Shown piece after piece: positions 9,613-18,052 of a stretch of 64,000 nt of DNA (its first letter is position 1; every line of letters begins with the position of its first letter). The stretch lies in assembly GCF_021272185.1 (NCBI RefSeq), contig NZ_JAJSEC010000004.1, forward strand, positions 1 to 64,000, in the 5' to 3' direction. The DNA comes from Roseivivax sp. GX 12232. GTDB lineage: Bacteria; Pseudomonadota; Alphaproteobacteria; Rhodobacterales; Rhodobacteraceae. The position numbers and the translations under genes are program-made. The notes beneath the pieces were generated by a model. That model ran no database searches, was not told the DNA's origin, and saw only the letters and a list, made by a program, of their open reading frames with translations.

Positions 9613-11559
9613 CTAACTTGAAACACTCACCTCACCTTCCGCACTTTCGTCAAGCAACGGGTAGATATCTTCTGGAGTTAGCTCCCAGCCGAGCCCGTTA
9701 GTTGAACGAGCCTGCTCAGCCAACATCCGAACCTGATAACCCTGTTCGGCAGTTTTCAACTGTTCAATTGCTCTAGAAAGCGCCTCACTTTTCCTTTCAT
9801 CGACGTGAATTAGAGAAGTAAGAAGCTGGTAGTTCATATTATCATCTGCATTTATACCATTTGAAATGCTCAAGAAGTCAATTACCCGAGCCGGATTATC
9901 CGCATATACGCGAGACAGGCCTTCGACCACATCTATGACCACCTTATCCCAAGTTGCCAGAATGTACCCGGCGTCATCGTGCTCCCTAATGTATGTGCAG
10001 ACGCGAGCGTCATGCTCAATCAGAACTCGAGGGTCGTACCGTTTCTCATGCGCTATTTGTTTAAATATCTCAACCTCATAATCACCATCTCGCACAATTG
10101 ATATTCCAAAGTCATTTAGCAATGACTCAATTCTGTTCTCGATTTTTTGTAGGCCGACTCCTTCCCTTATTCCAAAGTACGAAAGAAAATCAAACAGCGA
10201 TAGTTGCCGCCCCTGCTCCCTCTCGATATCCGCTATATGAGTGTAGTGACTAAGGTAAGCGTTGCCAGATCCTGTCAAAGAGGAGCGAGCTACATCAGGC
10301 AGAGCTTCATGAACTGGTTGAAAAGCTTTCGCCTTTCCTCCATGAAATGCCATTTCGTTAAGATAGCTCTTCGGAACTGCGAGCTTAATCCCGTGAGATT
10401 TGCAGGCTTTAATTAGAGCCGCGGCGGCTGTTCCATATCTCGAACGCGCGTGCCCGAAAGATAAGCCGCACAAAATAGGCATTGCTACGCTTGCATCAAG
10501 CAAAACGGTTAGATCCGTCCTTCGCCCCAACGCCCGGTAAATATCGAACGTATTGGACTTGCATATGTGGTCTAGCGTTTCGCCATATTGCTTGAGCTTT
10601 GCGGTTTCGCATTTCGCAAGGCACTCATAAACCTTATTGCGGCGACGCGATAAGTCATGTTGAGAAATGAAATGCCTTAGCTCCTCCTCCCGAACGCCCG
10701 ATGCATTGAGCTCCCCGTTACGCAACAGTATTTCAATTCCCAAGTTCAACAGTTCTTCTGCGGAATCCTCTTCCAGTCCCAGCTCAGATTTTATTGATCC
10801 AATATCAATTAATCTAGCCGACAGAAGGTTCTTTTCCGCGACGTCCATCTTCTCGCTTTCCGCCTCAGAAAGACTGATATCAGTTTTCTTCCCAACAATT
10901 TTGCCCGCGCCGCGCAGTCTGGAAATTGAAGATTCTACCAATCTATCAGCCACCGCCCAAGGGAGCGCCTTAGACGCTTCGGCCACCAACTGTTCCTCTG
11001 CGATCCTTCCTTCCTGTCGGATTATTGATTTGACGTTAACATCAATTATTTCCTTGCGAAGCTCTCTCGCCTCATTTGAGAAAAGAAGCATTGAGCTTAA
11101 AGCCACTTCTTTCGGGTCAGCGCTTATTTCTTTAGGAATCTCAAGATGAAGAATTTCATGCGTCTTAGACAGCGAGCCCGGCCGGGAAAGGGAAGTGGAA
11201 ATTCTATTTAGGTCGTGAATACTAGCATCCACGTCGCCGGCGAATTTATATTCGGACGTTAGGAAATCTTGCTCTACAGATTGAGATATCGCTCTATTTG
11301 TAACGTAAACGATGTGCTTCAATCCCTGACTTTTCGCGCGGGCCGCCTCATCATTTACTTTATTTTTCCAATCCTTCCGGACACTTAGTTGAATGATTAA
11401 ATCATTTCGATCGGATATTACATCTCTTCCGCCATCCCCGGGTCCGTCAACAACAGAAAGACCAGTATACCCTAGACCCTCTAAGTAAAGCGTTGCTATC
11501 TGGTAGAATGCCTTTTCCTCGAGCACTCCAATTGCTTTCCGTATGACTGGAAGATACAT
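9613..11559 (-). CDS. Fusion of restriction-nuclease-like and PIN-like domains
   Basis: Intact 648-residue protein. Residues 1-95 look like an Mrr-type PD-(D/E)XK nuclease fold: GPGDGGRDV with Asp46, then a strand with Gln57. The usual QxK lysine is replaced (QLS), though Lys62 follows. Residues 110-340 are charged and helical. From about 350 there is a PIN-like nuclease domain with Asp355 (LLDASVAMP), Glu402 (LNEMAF) and Asp538 (LATWDKV). It has no signal peptide or membrane segment. The gene is clearly AT-richer than the core, sits convergent to a SIR2 defence gene in a mobile island, and is the only cargo gene left unbroken. A defence or toxin role is inference. I do not recognise a named system. 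Confidence 0.7.
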   Translation of the reverse strand: MYLPVIRKAIGVLEEKAFYQIATLYLEGLGYTGLSVVDGPGDGGRDVISDRNDLIIQLSVRKDWKNKVNDEAARAKSQGLKHIVYVTNRAISQSVEQDFLTSEYKFAGDVDASIHDLNRISTSLSRPGSLSKTHEILHLEIPKEISADPKEVALSSMLLFSNEARELRKEIIDVNVKSIIRQEGRIAEEQLVAEASKALPWAVADRLVESSISRLRGAGKIVGKKTDISLSEAESEKMDVAEKNLLSARLIDIGSIKSELGLEEDSAEELLNLGIEILLRNGELNASGVREEELRHFISQHDLSRRRNKVYECLAKCETAKLKQYGETLDHICKSNTFDIYRALGRRTDLTVLLDASVAMPILCGLSFGHARSRYGTAAAALIKACKSHGIKLAVPKSYLNEMAFHGGKAKAFQPVHEALPDVARSSLTGSGNAYLSHYTHIADIEREQGRQLSLFDFLSYFGIREGVGLQKIENRIESLLNDFGISIVRDGDYEVEIFKQIAHEKRYDPRVLIEHDARVCTYIREHDDAGYILATWDKVVIDVVEGLSRVYADNPARVIDFLSISNGINADDNMNYQLLTSLIHVDERKSEALSRAIEQLKTAEQGYQVRMLAEQARSTNGLGWELTPEDIYPLLDESAEGEVSVSS

Positions 11560-12324
11560 GCAAAATCCTCTATCCGGACCATGGTCGCAAGCTGGTGCGT
11601 GTCCAGTTTCGTGTGGTCAGTGGCACCTTTAGTCAATTGCGCCTGACACCTGTAAGCGCCATCTCTCGTGAGTACTATAGCATCTGACCGCTGTGATCCA
11701 CTTGAAGCAGTTGCTCTGATGCCGACCTTCTTGTGGTTACGAGACAAAGGGTAAGGTCAATACGAGTGTTGCTTCCTGCGCTTCATTTCGAGGGTATCGC
11801 CGATGGTGGGCGTCCGTGTTTGGACCGTTGGCACCCAGAGAGTGGGACACTGTAGGAATCGCTCTCTGCGTATCGCTGCCGTTCGTTTGGGACTCCGCGA
11901 ATGGCGGGAAGGTCCCGCAGAGCAGACGTTGGTGCATGGCGCAGCGAAGGTTCGCTTCGCTTGCCGTCCGTCGCTGTCCTCTGCGATGTGTGCGCTCTTG
12001 CAGTCTTGGATTTGGCCATACAGAGCGCCTACCTCAGATCGCTCAGACTAGGCAGCTCAAGCATGTTCGGTATTGTCGGTTGCGTGCTCCCGCAACCAGT
12101 CATTCAGACACGCCGCAGCCGGAAGGCTCGCGGCGTTTTCTGTCGTTGAGGCAAGGGGTTCGCCCTACCGACCCAAGGCCCATCGGCGGTCCTCCGCGCA
12201 GAGGCAAAATCCCCGCCCTTCTTCATAAAATTGTCTTCGCTCCCCTCTAGGCTGAGTCCCATCCGTCCCGGGCCCCCACCTCACGGGCCCCGGGGCGCTG
12301 CCAGCGAAACTCAGGGAGCCAGCC
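11560..12324. other. Right edge of island, non-coding
   Basis: About 765 bases without a supportable gene. Composition changes from AT-richer to GC-rich around 11.8-12.2 kb, which probably marks the island's right junction. It holds a hairpin (stem GGTTGCG/CGCAACC, 12078-12097) and the upstream region of phoX. I found no tRNA or clear direct repeat that would define an attachment site. Confidence 0.5.
12221..12237 (+). promoter_or_regulatory. Possible Pho box upstream of phoX
   Basis: CTTCATAAAATTGTCTT resembles two PhoB half-sites around an A/T spacer (consensus CTGTCAT-AWAW-CTGTMAY) and lies about 90 bases before phoX. The match is imperfect, so this is a weak call supported mainly by the downstream gene. 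Confidence 0.3.
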
Positions 12325-14241
12325 ATGAAAGACATCGATCGCAACAAGCTGTCCGCCGACGATTGGGACGAACAGACCTTCCCGCGGCCCAAGGTGCAGG
12401 AGTTCGACCGGGTGGTCGACCGCGCGGTCTCGCGCCGGGGGTTCCTGGGCGGCGCGCTGGCCTTCGGCTCGGGCGCGGCGGTCATGGGCACCGCGTTCCT
12501 CAAGGGCACAAGTGCCATGGCCCAGCAGGCCACGCGCTTTGCCTTCGAGGGCATCCCAGCCCAGACCGACGGCACCGTGCATGTGCCCGAGGGCTACAGC
12601 TGGAAGGTCACCGCGCGCTGGGGCGACAAGCTCTTCTCGGATGCGCCGGAGTTTGACCCGGAGACGGGCGTGGCCTTCGAGGGCTCCGACCGGGTCTTCG
12701 GCGAGAACACCGACGGCATGGAGCTTTTCCACGTCGCGGGCCGCGAGATCCTCGTGGTGAACAGCGAATACACCAACAATGAGATCAACCTGCCGCAGAC
12801 CGAGGACGGCACCCCGCAAAACGCCGAACAGGTGCAGCTTCTGCAGAACCTCCAGGGCGTCACCGTCATGGAGCTGGCCGAGGGCCCCGAGGGCTGGGCG
12901 ATCGTGGTCGACAGCCCCTACAACCGCCGCATCCATCACCGCACGCCGATGCGCTTCGACGGGCCGGCGGCGGGCCATGACCTGTTGAAGACCGAGGCCG
13001 ACCCCGAGGGGCTGACCAGCCTCGGCACGATGAACAACTGCGGCTCGGGCCGGACGCCCTGGGGCACCTATCTGACCTGCGAAGAAAACTTCAACGGCTA
13101 CTTCGGCGCCACCGGCGAGATGCCGGAGGACGAGACCTTGGCGGCGGGTTACGCGCGCTACGGCATCGGCTCGGACGGCTGGGGCTACAACTACCACCTG
13201 CACGACCCGCGCTTCGACGTCTCCACCACACCAAACGAGCCGCATCGCGCGGGGTATATCGTCGAGATCGACCCGGCCAACCCCGAGGCGACACCCGTCA
13301 AGCACACCGCACTTGGCCGCTTCAAGCATGAGAACGCCGCCACGGCGCTCGCCCCCGATGGCCGCCTGGTGGTCTACATGGGCGACGACGAGCGCGGCGA
13401 GTTCATGTACAAATGGGTCTCGCGCGACATCTATGTGCCCGGCGGGGACACCTCGACGCTGCTCTCCGAAGGCCAGCTTTACGCCGCGGTCTTCGAGGAC
13501 GACATGTCGGGCCGCTGGGCCGCGCTGACCCCCGAGGCGACCGGCATGGAGCCCGCCGAGATCGCCATCTTCACCCGCACCGCGGCCTCTGCCGTGGGCG
13601 CGACCACCATGGACCGGCCCGAGTGGATCGCGGTCAACCCGGTCGCCGTCGAGGGTTATTGCTGCCTGACCAACAACAGCCGCCGCGGCGCGCTGAACGA
13701 CGACGGATCGGTGCGCACCAACGCCGGCGGCGACCCGATGAGCGTCAACGCGCCGAACCCGCGCGAGACCAACGAATACGGCCAGATCCTGCGCTGGCGC
13801 CCGGCGGGCGACGACCATGGGTCGGAAGAGTTCGAATGGGATCTCTACGTCATGGCGGGCAACCCCATGGTGCATGACGACGCCTATGCGGGCAGCGAGG
13901 CGATCAAGGAAGGCAACCTCTTCAACTCGCCCGACGGCATGCAGATCGACTCGACCGGAATGATCTGGATCCAGACCGACGGCGACGACAGCAACGAGGG
14001 CGATTTCGCCGGCATGGGCAACAACCAGATGCTCGCGGGCGACCCGGTGACCGGCGAGATCCGCCGCTTCCTGACCGGGCCGAACGGCTGCGAGGTCACG
14101 GGGCTGACCTGGTCGACCGACCGCCGCACGATGTTCGTGGGCATCCAGCACCCCGGGCGGCCCTTCCCGGACGGGCCCGACAGCCTGCCGCGCAGCTCGA
14201 TCGTGGCGGTCAAGCGCGACGACGGGGCGCTGGTGGGCTGA
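12325..14241 (+). CDS. phoX: PhoX-family alkaline phosphatase
   Basis: 638-residue PhoX-type (DUF839) phosphatase, a periplasmic enzyme that releases phosphate from organic esters using calcium and iron. A twin-arginine signal is seen at residues 36-43 (SRRGFLGG) followed by a hydrophobic Ala/Gly stretch and AMAQ, so export is folded, through Tat. Family landmarks include MNNCGSGRTPWGTYLTCEEN (about residues 233-252) and conserved acidic metal-binding stretches. The ATG at 12325 has a GGGAG site. It is a single-gene unit closed by a strong terminator. A weak Pho-box-like sequence lies upstream, fitting induction in phosphate limitation. High GC and no lesions mark it as core-type DNA just right of the island. 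Confidence 0.92.
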   Translation: MKDIDRNKLSADDWDEQTFPRPKVQEFDRVVDRAVSRRGFLGGALAFGSGAAVMGTAFLKGTSAMAQQATRFAFEGIPAQTDGTVHVPEGYSWKVTARWGDKLFSDAPEFDPETGVAFEGSDRVFGENTDGMELFHVAGREILVVNSEYTNNEINLPQTEDGTPQNAEQVQLLQNLQGVTVMELAEGPEGWAIVVDSPYNRRIHHRTPMRFDGPAAGHDLLKTEADPEGLTSLGTMNNCGSGRTPWGTYLTCEENFNGYFGATGEMPEDETLAAGYARYGIGSDGWGYNYHLHDPRFDVSTTPNEPHRAGYIVEIDPANPEATPVKHTALGRFKHENAATALAPDGRLVVYMGDDERGEFMYKWVSRDIYVPGGDTSTLLSEGQLYAAVFEDDMSGRWAALTPEATGMEPAEIAIFTRTAASAVGATTMDRPEWIAVNPVAVEGYCCLTNNSRRGALNDDGSVRTNAGGDPMSVNAPNPRETNEYGQILRWRPAGDDHGSEEFEWDLYVMAGNPMVHDDAYAGSEAIKEGNLFNSPDGMQIDSTGMIWIQTDGDDSNEGDFAGMGNNQMLAGDPVTGEIRRFLTGPNGCEVTGLTWSTDRRTMFVGIQHPGRPFPDGPDSLPRSSIVAVKRDDGALVG

Positions 14242-14296
14242 GGCTCTTGGTGTCTTGAGTGGATAGGCGGTCCGGCCGGAGGGTCGGGCCGCGCGG

Positions 14297-14328
14297 GCGG
14301 CTCCGGGGAGATTCGGAGCCGCTTTTTT
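14297..14328 (+). terminator. Intrinsic terminator of phoX
   Basis: Perfect 9-bp stem GCGGCTCCG / CGGAGCCGC with an 8-base loop, followed by six T. Confidence 0.9.
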
Positions 14329-14613
14329 GTTGTTAAGTAGAGGGTTAGGGGCGCGAGAGCGGCCCTCTCCTTCGAGGGATAGACAGAGCTGCGGGGCTCC
14401 ATCGGCGGGAGGCGCGCCGGGAGTTGGCTCGCACTCTGCCTCCTGAAACCGCGTGGATCGTGACCGCTCCGGCTCGCGCTTCCACAGCGCCGAGCCCCGA
14501 CCAAGCCTTCCCCGCACCAAGCCCCCAACGCCTCCCACTTCCAGACCAATTTGTAGACCAATCCCACCCAAGGCATAGACCCCGGTGCAGTCCCGCGCAG
14601 GAGGTCGCCCGTC

Positions 14614-15360
14614 ATGTCGCTTCTCGTTCTCACCCTCGCCGGGCTCCTCGCCGGGATCGTCAATGCGGTCGCCGGGGGCGGCACGCTCCTAACCTTCCCG
14701 GCGCTGGTCTGGCTCGGCGTGCCGCCGATCATGGCCAATGCCACCGCGACGCTGACCGCCCTGCCGGGCTATCTCGGCAGCGCCTGGGCCTATCGCCGGG
14801 ACATCGCCGCCGAGGGCGCACTCTCGCTCCGGGCCATCGTGATCCTGGCCGCGTTTGGCGGGCTGCTCGGCGCGGGGCTCCTCCTGATCACGCCGGGCGA
14901 GGCTTTCACCGGTATCGTGCCCTGGCTTCTGCTGGTCGCGACGCTGGCCTTCGCGCTTGGCCCCCGGCTCATCGCCGCGCTGCAGGCGCGCGGGCGCGGC
15001 GCGGCGGGCCTGGGGATCTCGACCTTCGGGGTGATCGCGGTCGCGGGCTACGGCGGCTATTTCAACGGCGGCCTCGGGATCATGCTGCTGGCGCTTTTCG
15101 GGCTCATCGGCTTTCGCGACCTGCATGGGATGAACGGGCTGAAGAACCTCTTGTCGGCGGTGCTCTCCTCGGTTTCGGTCGTGGCCTATGCCAGCGCGGG
15201 GCTGATCGCCTGGGACCAGGCGCTGGTCCTGGCGCTGGCCACGACGCTCGGCGGCTACATCGGGGCGCGGCAGGCGCGGCGGATCACCAACACCGGGCCG
15301 CTGCGCGCAGGCATCGTCGCGGTGGGCGCGGTGCTGACGCTGGTCTTCTTCCTGGTCTGA
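14614..15360 (+). CDS. TauE/SafE-family membrane exporter
   Basis: 248-residue integral membrane protein of the TauE/SafE (sulfite exporter) family, with seven or eight predicted hydrophobic segments in the usual two-halves layout. The N-terminal LLAGIVNAVAGGGTLLTFPA and the second-half GYGGYFNGGLGIMLL are the two family repeats. Members export sulfite, sulfoacetate or related anions after sulfonate breakdown, but no sulfonate gene is adjacent, so the substrate is open. An AGGAGG site precedes the ATG. The next gene, a GntR regulator, lies 70 bases downstream on the same strand and may be in the same unit. Confidence 0.85.
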   Translation: MSLLVLTLAGLLAGIVNAVAGGGTLLTFPALVWLGVPPIMANATATLTALPGYLGSAWAYRRDIAAEGALSLRAIVILAAFGGLLGAGLLLITPGEAFTGIVPWLLLVATLAFALGPRLIAALQARGRGAAGLGISTFGVIAVAGYGGYFNGGLGIMLLALFGLIGFRDLHGMNGLKNLLSAVLSSVSVVAYASAGLIAWDQALVLALATTLGGYIGARQARRITNTGPLRAGIVAVGAVLTLVFFLV

Positions 15361-15430
15361 GGGGCTGGCCCTTGCCAGCGCGCGCCGCGCGGGGCTGAAT
15401 TGGCGCGAGAGGACAGGAGCGGCAGGCCCC

Positions 15431-16123
15431 ATGCGGATCGGAACGGATAGTGCGCTGGCTCAGCTGCGCGCCCTGATCGAGGTCGAGGCCCCGGCGCCGG
15501 GCGACCGGCTGCCGACCGAGCGGGTTTTGGCGGCGCGCATCGGTTGCAGCCGCGCGACCCTGCGCGGCGCGCTGGCCCGGCTCGAGGCCGAGGGCGAGCT
15601 TTGGCGCCGCGTCGGCCAGGGCACCTTCCGGGGCCGCGCGCCCATCGGCACGCCCCTGCGCGATCACCTGCTGCTCGAGGCGACGACGCCGGAAGAGCTC
15701 ATGGATGCCCGGCTGCTGCTGGAGCCGCAGGTGGCCGCGGCGGCGGCGCTGCGCCGCGAGCCGGGGGATCTCGCGCATCTCCACGCTCGGGTGGCGGAGG
15801 GCCGAGCCGCGCGGGACCGGGCCGCCTCGGAGCGCGCCGACGATGCCTTCCACCAGGCCCTGGCGCAGGTCGCGCGCAACCCGGTGCTGATCGCGCTTCT
15901 GCGGCATTTCTCCGGCGCGCGTTGCCGGGCGGTCTGGCAGCGCGAATGGGACCGCACCTACCGCCGGGTCGGCGTGGCGGAGTTCCGCGGGCTGCACTCC
16001 GACCAGCATGCCGCGGTCGTCGAGGCGGTGGCGCAGGGCGATGCAGGCGCCGCGCAGGAGGCCATGGCGCGCCACCTCGAGACGGTGCGGGTTGCGATGG
16101 CGGGTGGCGCGGCCGAAGGGTAG
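15431..16123 (+). CDS. GntR-family regulator, FadR subfamily
   Basis: 230-residue regulator with an N-terminal winged helix (GDRLPTERVLAARIGCSRATLRGAL, residues about 23-47) and an all-helical FCD effector domain at the C-terminus with His-containing metal/ligand positions (DDAFHQALA, HSDQHAAVVEAV). FCD members sense small carboxylates or sugars. It follows the TauE-type exporter on the same strand and may control it, which is inference from position. I saw no palindrome before it. Confidence 0.85.
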   Translation: MRIGTDSALAQLRALIEVEAPAPGDRLPTERVLAARIGCSRATLRGALARLEAEGELWRRVGQGTFRGRAPIGTPLRDHLLLEATTPEELMDARLLLEPQVAAAAALRREPGDLAHLHARVAEGRAARDRAASERADDAFHQALAQVARNPVLIALLRHFSGARCRAVWQREWDRTYRRVGVAEFRGLHSDQHAAVVEAVAQGDAGAAQEAMARHLETVRVAMAGGAAEG

Positions 16124-16251
16124 GCAGGGGCGGTTATTCTTTGCTGCCGCTGCCTCGTGACCCAGAGGTAAGCGTCGGGTTTCCAATCCCGCGATGTCTG
16201 CGGCCTGCCCCGCGGCGCGCCCTGCCGGTGCCGCGCCCCGTCGCCCCACCC

Positions 16252-17217
16252 TCAGCGCGAGCGGATGCGCCGGCTGCGGCGGCGGCCGGGGGTGAGCCTC
16301 GGTCGGATCGCCGGCTGCCGCTCGCGCCAGAAGACGTAAAGCCCCGAGCCCAGGATCACCGCGATGCCCAGCCAGGTCCAGCCGTCGGGAAAATCGCCGA
16401 AGACCAGGTAGCCTGCCGCCGTGGCGCCGATGATCTCGAGGTATTGGAAGGGCGCCAGCGTGCCCGCCTCGGCGCGGCGGAAGGCCTCGGCGATGAGCAC
16501 GAAGCTCGCCGCCGCAAAGGCGCCCGCGCCAAGGACCGCCGCCCAGCCCTGGGGCCCGAGCCCCATGATCCCGGGGGTGAGCGGCCCGAGCGCCCAGAGC
16601 CCCGGCACCAGCAGCCCCATGCCGAGGCAGGCATAGACCGTCGCGCCGCATTGCACCGTCAGCGCCGAGCGCGTCTCGGAGGCGCGGCGCAGGACAATCA
16701 TGTTCAGCGCATAGGCCGTGGCGGCGATCAGCGGCAGCGCCGCCGCCCAGCCGAAACCGCCGCCCGGGCGGATCACGATCAGCGCGCCCATGAGGCCGAT
16801 GCCCACCGCCGCGAGCCTTCGCGGGCCGACCTTTTCGCCCAGGAGCGGGCCGACCAGCGCGGTCAAGATCAGGGGCTCGACGAAGAAGATCGCGATGGCG
16901 GTGGCGATGGGCATGACCGAGAAGGCCCAGATCAGGCTGCCGAGCGTCACGCAGACCAGCCCGCCCGAAAGCGCCACCACCGGCGAGAACATGGCGCCCC
17001 TGAGCCGCGCCCGCAGGATCAGCGCGGTCGGCAGCAGGAAGAGCGCCTGCGCCAGGAGCCGCGCGAGGGTGACCTCGAGTGGGTGCAGGCTTGTGGTCAG
17101 GAGCTTGGCGAAAGTGTCGCCGATCGGCAGGAGCGCCATGGCCAGCGCCATCAGCGCCATGCCCCGGGTCGTGTCGGAGAGCCCCGGCCGGGCCGGGGCC
17201 TGGGTCGCATCGGTCAT
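16252..17217 (-). CDS. EamA-family (DMT) permease
   Basis: 321-residue permease with ten predicted membrane segments in two EamA repeats. Family features are the EPLI stretch (about residue 110) and the second-half LAPFQYLEIIGA repeat. The C-terminus is a short Arg-rich tail. DMT permeases usually export metabolites or amino acids, and the substrate cannot be read here. I chose the ATG at 17217 because a GAGGT site lies just upstream. A longer in-frame start at 17313 would add an unlikely Arg-rich leader. An 8-bp hairpin (CCCCGCGA/TCGCGGGG, 17300-17320) lies 83 bases upstream in the likely leader. Confidence 0.85.
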   Translation of the reverse strand: MTDATQAPARPGLSDTTRGMALMALAMALLPIGDTFAKLLTTSLHPLEVTLARLLAQALFLLPTALILRARLRGAMFSPVVALSGGLVCVTLGSLIWAFSVMPIATAIAIFFVEPLILTALVGPLLGEKVGPRRLAAVGIGLMGALIVIRPGGGFGWAAALPLIAATAYALNMIVLRRASETRSALTVQCGATVYACLGMGLLVPGLWALGPLTPGIMGLGPQGWAAVLGAGAFAAASFVLIAEAFRRAEAGTLAPFQYLEIIGATAAGYLVFGDFPDGWTWLGIAVILGSGLYVFWRERQPAIRPRLTPGRRRSRRIRSR

Positions 17218-17299
17218 CTGGACCTCATCACGTCGGGCCCGCCGGGGGGCGGGCGACGTCCGGGCGTGCAGGACGGGAAAGGTTCGGGAAAGGCCCTGG

Positions 17300-17320
17300 C
17301 CCCGCGACGCCATCGCGGGG
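17300..17320. repeat. Hairpin in the leader of the EamA permease gene
   Basis: Perfect 8-bp inverted repeat CCCCGCGA / TCGCGGGG with a 5-base loop. It lies in the presumed 5' leader of the minus-strand permease gene. Role unknown. Confidence 0.45.
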
Positions 17321-17467
17321 GGCGGCCCTTGGGTGGCCTCTTAGGGAGGCGGAGGGGCCGGGGTCAAGGGGGGCTTGGAGGTGAGGGAGTTGGCGGGTTG
17401 AGTGTAGCTGAGTGGGGTGTGGGTTTTGGTGGGTGGCTTGTCAGAGGTTGCCGGTTGAGCTGCACAG

Positions 17468-17540
<73 letters not shown>

Positions 17541-17648
17541 CCTGCGCTTGTGCTGTGGAGGCGGATGCTTGCACCGAGGAAAAGGTTCTTGGGGTGAGGG
17601 AGGTGGCTCTCGGGCGAAGTGCCCGACGCGCAGCCTCAGTCTCCCGCG

Positions 17649-17819
17649 CAACCTGCGCCCGAATAGCACCGAAGGTGCCGGGCGCGCGCCGGACCGGCCC
17701 GATGGGCCGGCGCTCCTTGGGGTGGCGTGCCTAGCTCACCGCTAGCCCTGACCTTGTTGGGATTAAGCGCGCAGCTCAAATCTCAGAAGCGCCGGCCCCC
17801 GGTCCGGCGCGCGCCCTCT
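17649..17819. repeat. 171-bp dispersed repeat, copy 1
   Basis: Same length and about 92 percent identical by eye (13 differences) to 24624-24794. It contains a perfect 18-bp inverted repeat: GGGCGCGCGCCGGACCGG at 17680-17697 and its complement at 17799-17816. An inner arm GGCCGGCGCT / AGCGCCGGCC extends the stem. It looks like a MITE-like or REP/ncRNA-type element. Confidence 0.85.
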
Positions 17820-18052
17820 CTGTGAGCGGGCGGCGCAGCTCGGCGGACAGGTGCAACGGTCCCTTGGGAAGTTCTCCGTCACAGCGGTCGGTAGGTCGCC
17901 GGATACGGAAATGCCCCGCCCGGTCTCCCGGGCGAGGCGGATCGCTTATGCACATCTCGAGCGGCCTTCAAGGCGTCGCGTCCGGCGAGCCGTCACGCTG
18001 GGGCGAGGTCACTCTGCCCGACCCTGCGGACGAGGCGCCTCACTCCCCCCCC

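Noticed and set aside
1-12324. tRNA gene or direct repeats marking the island's attachment site
   Set aside because: None could be recognised by eye; the left end lies outside the window.
12247-14571. Long minus-strand open frame opposite phoX
   Set aside because: Shadow of a well supported phoX with a Tat signal and terminator.
16160-16200. A CGGG-TTTCCAAT-CCCG hairpin that looks like a tRNA T arm
   Set aside because: The loop is eight bases and no acceptor, D or anticodon stems can be fitted around it.
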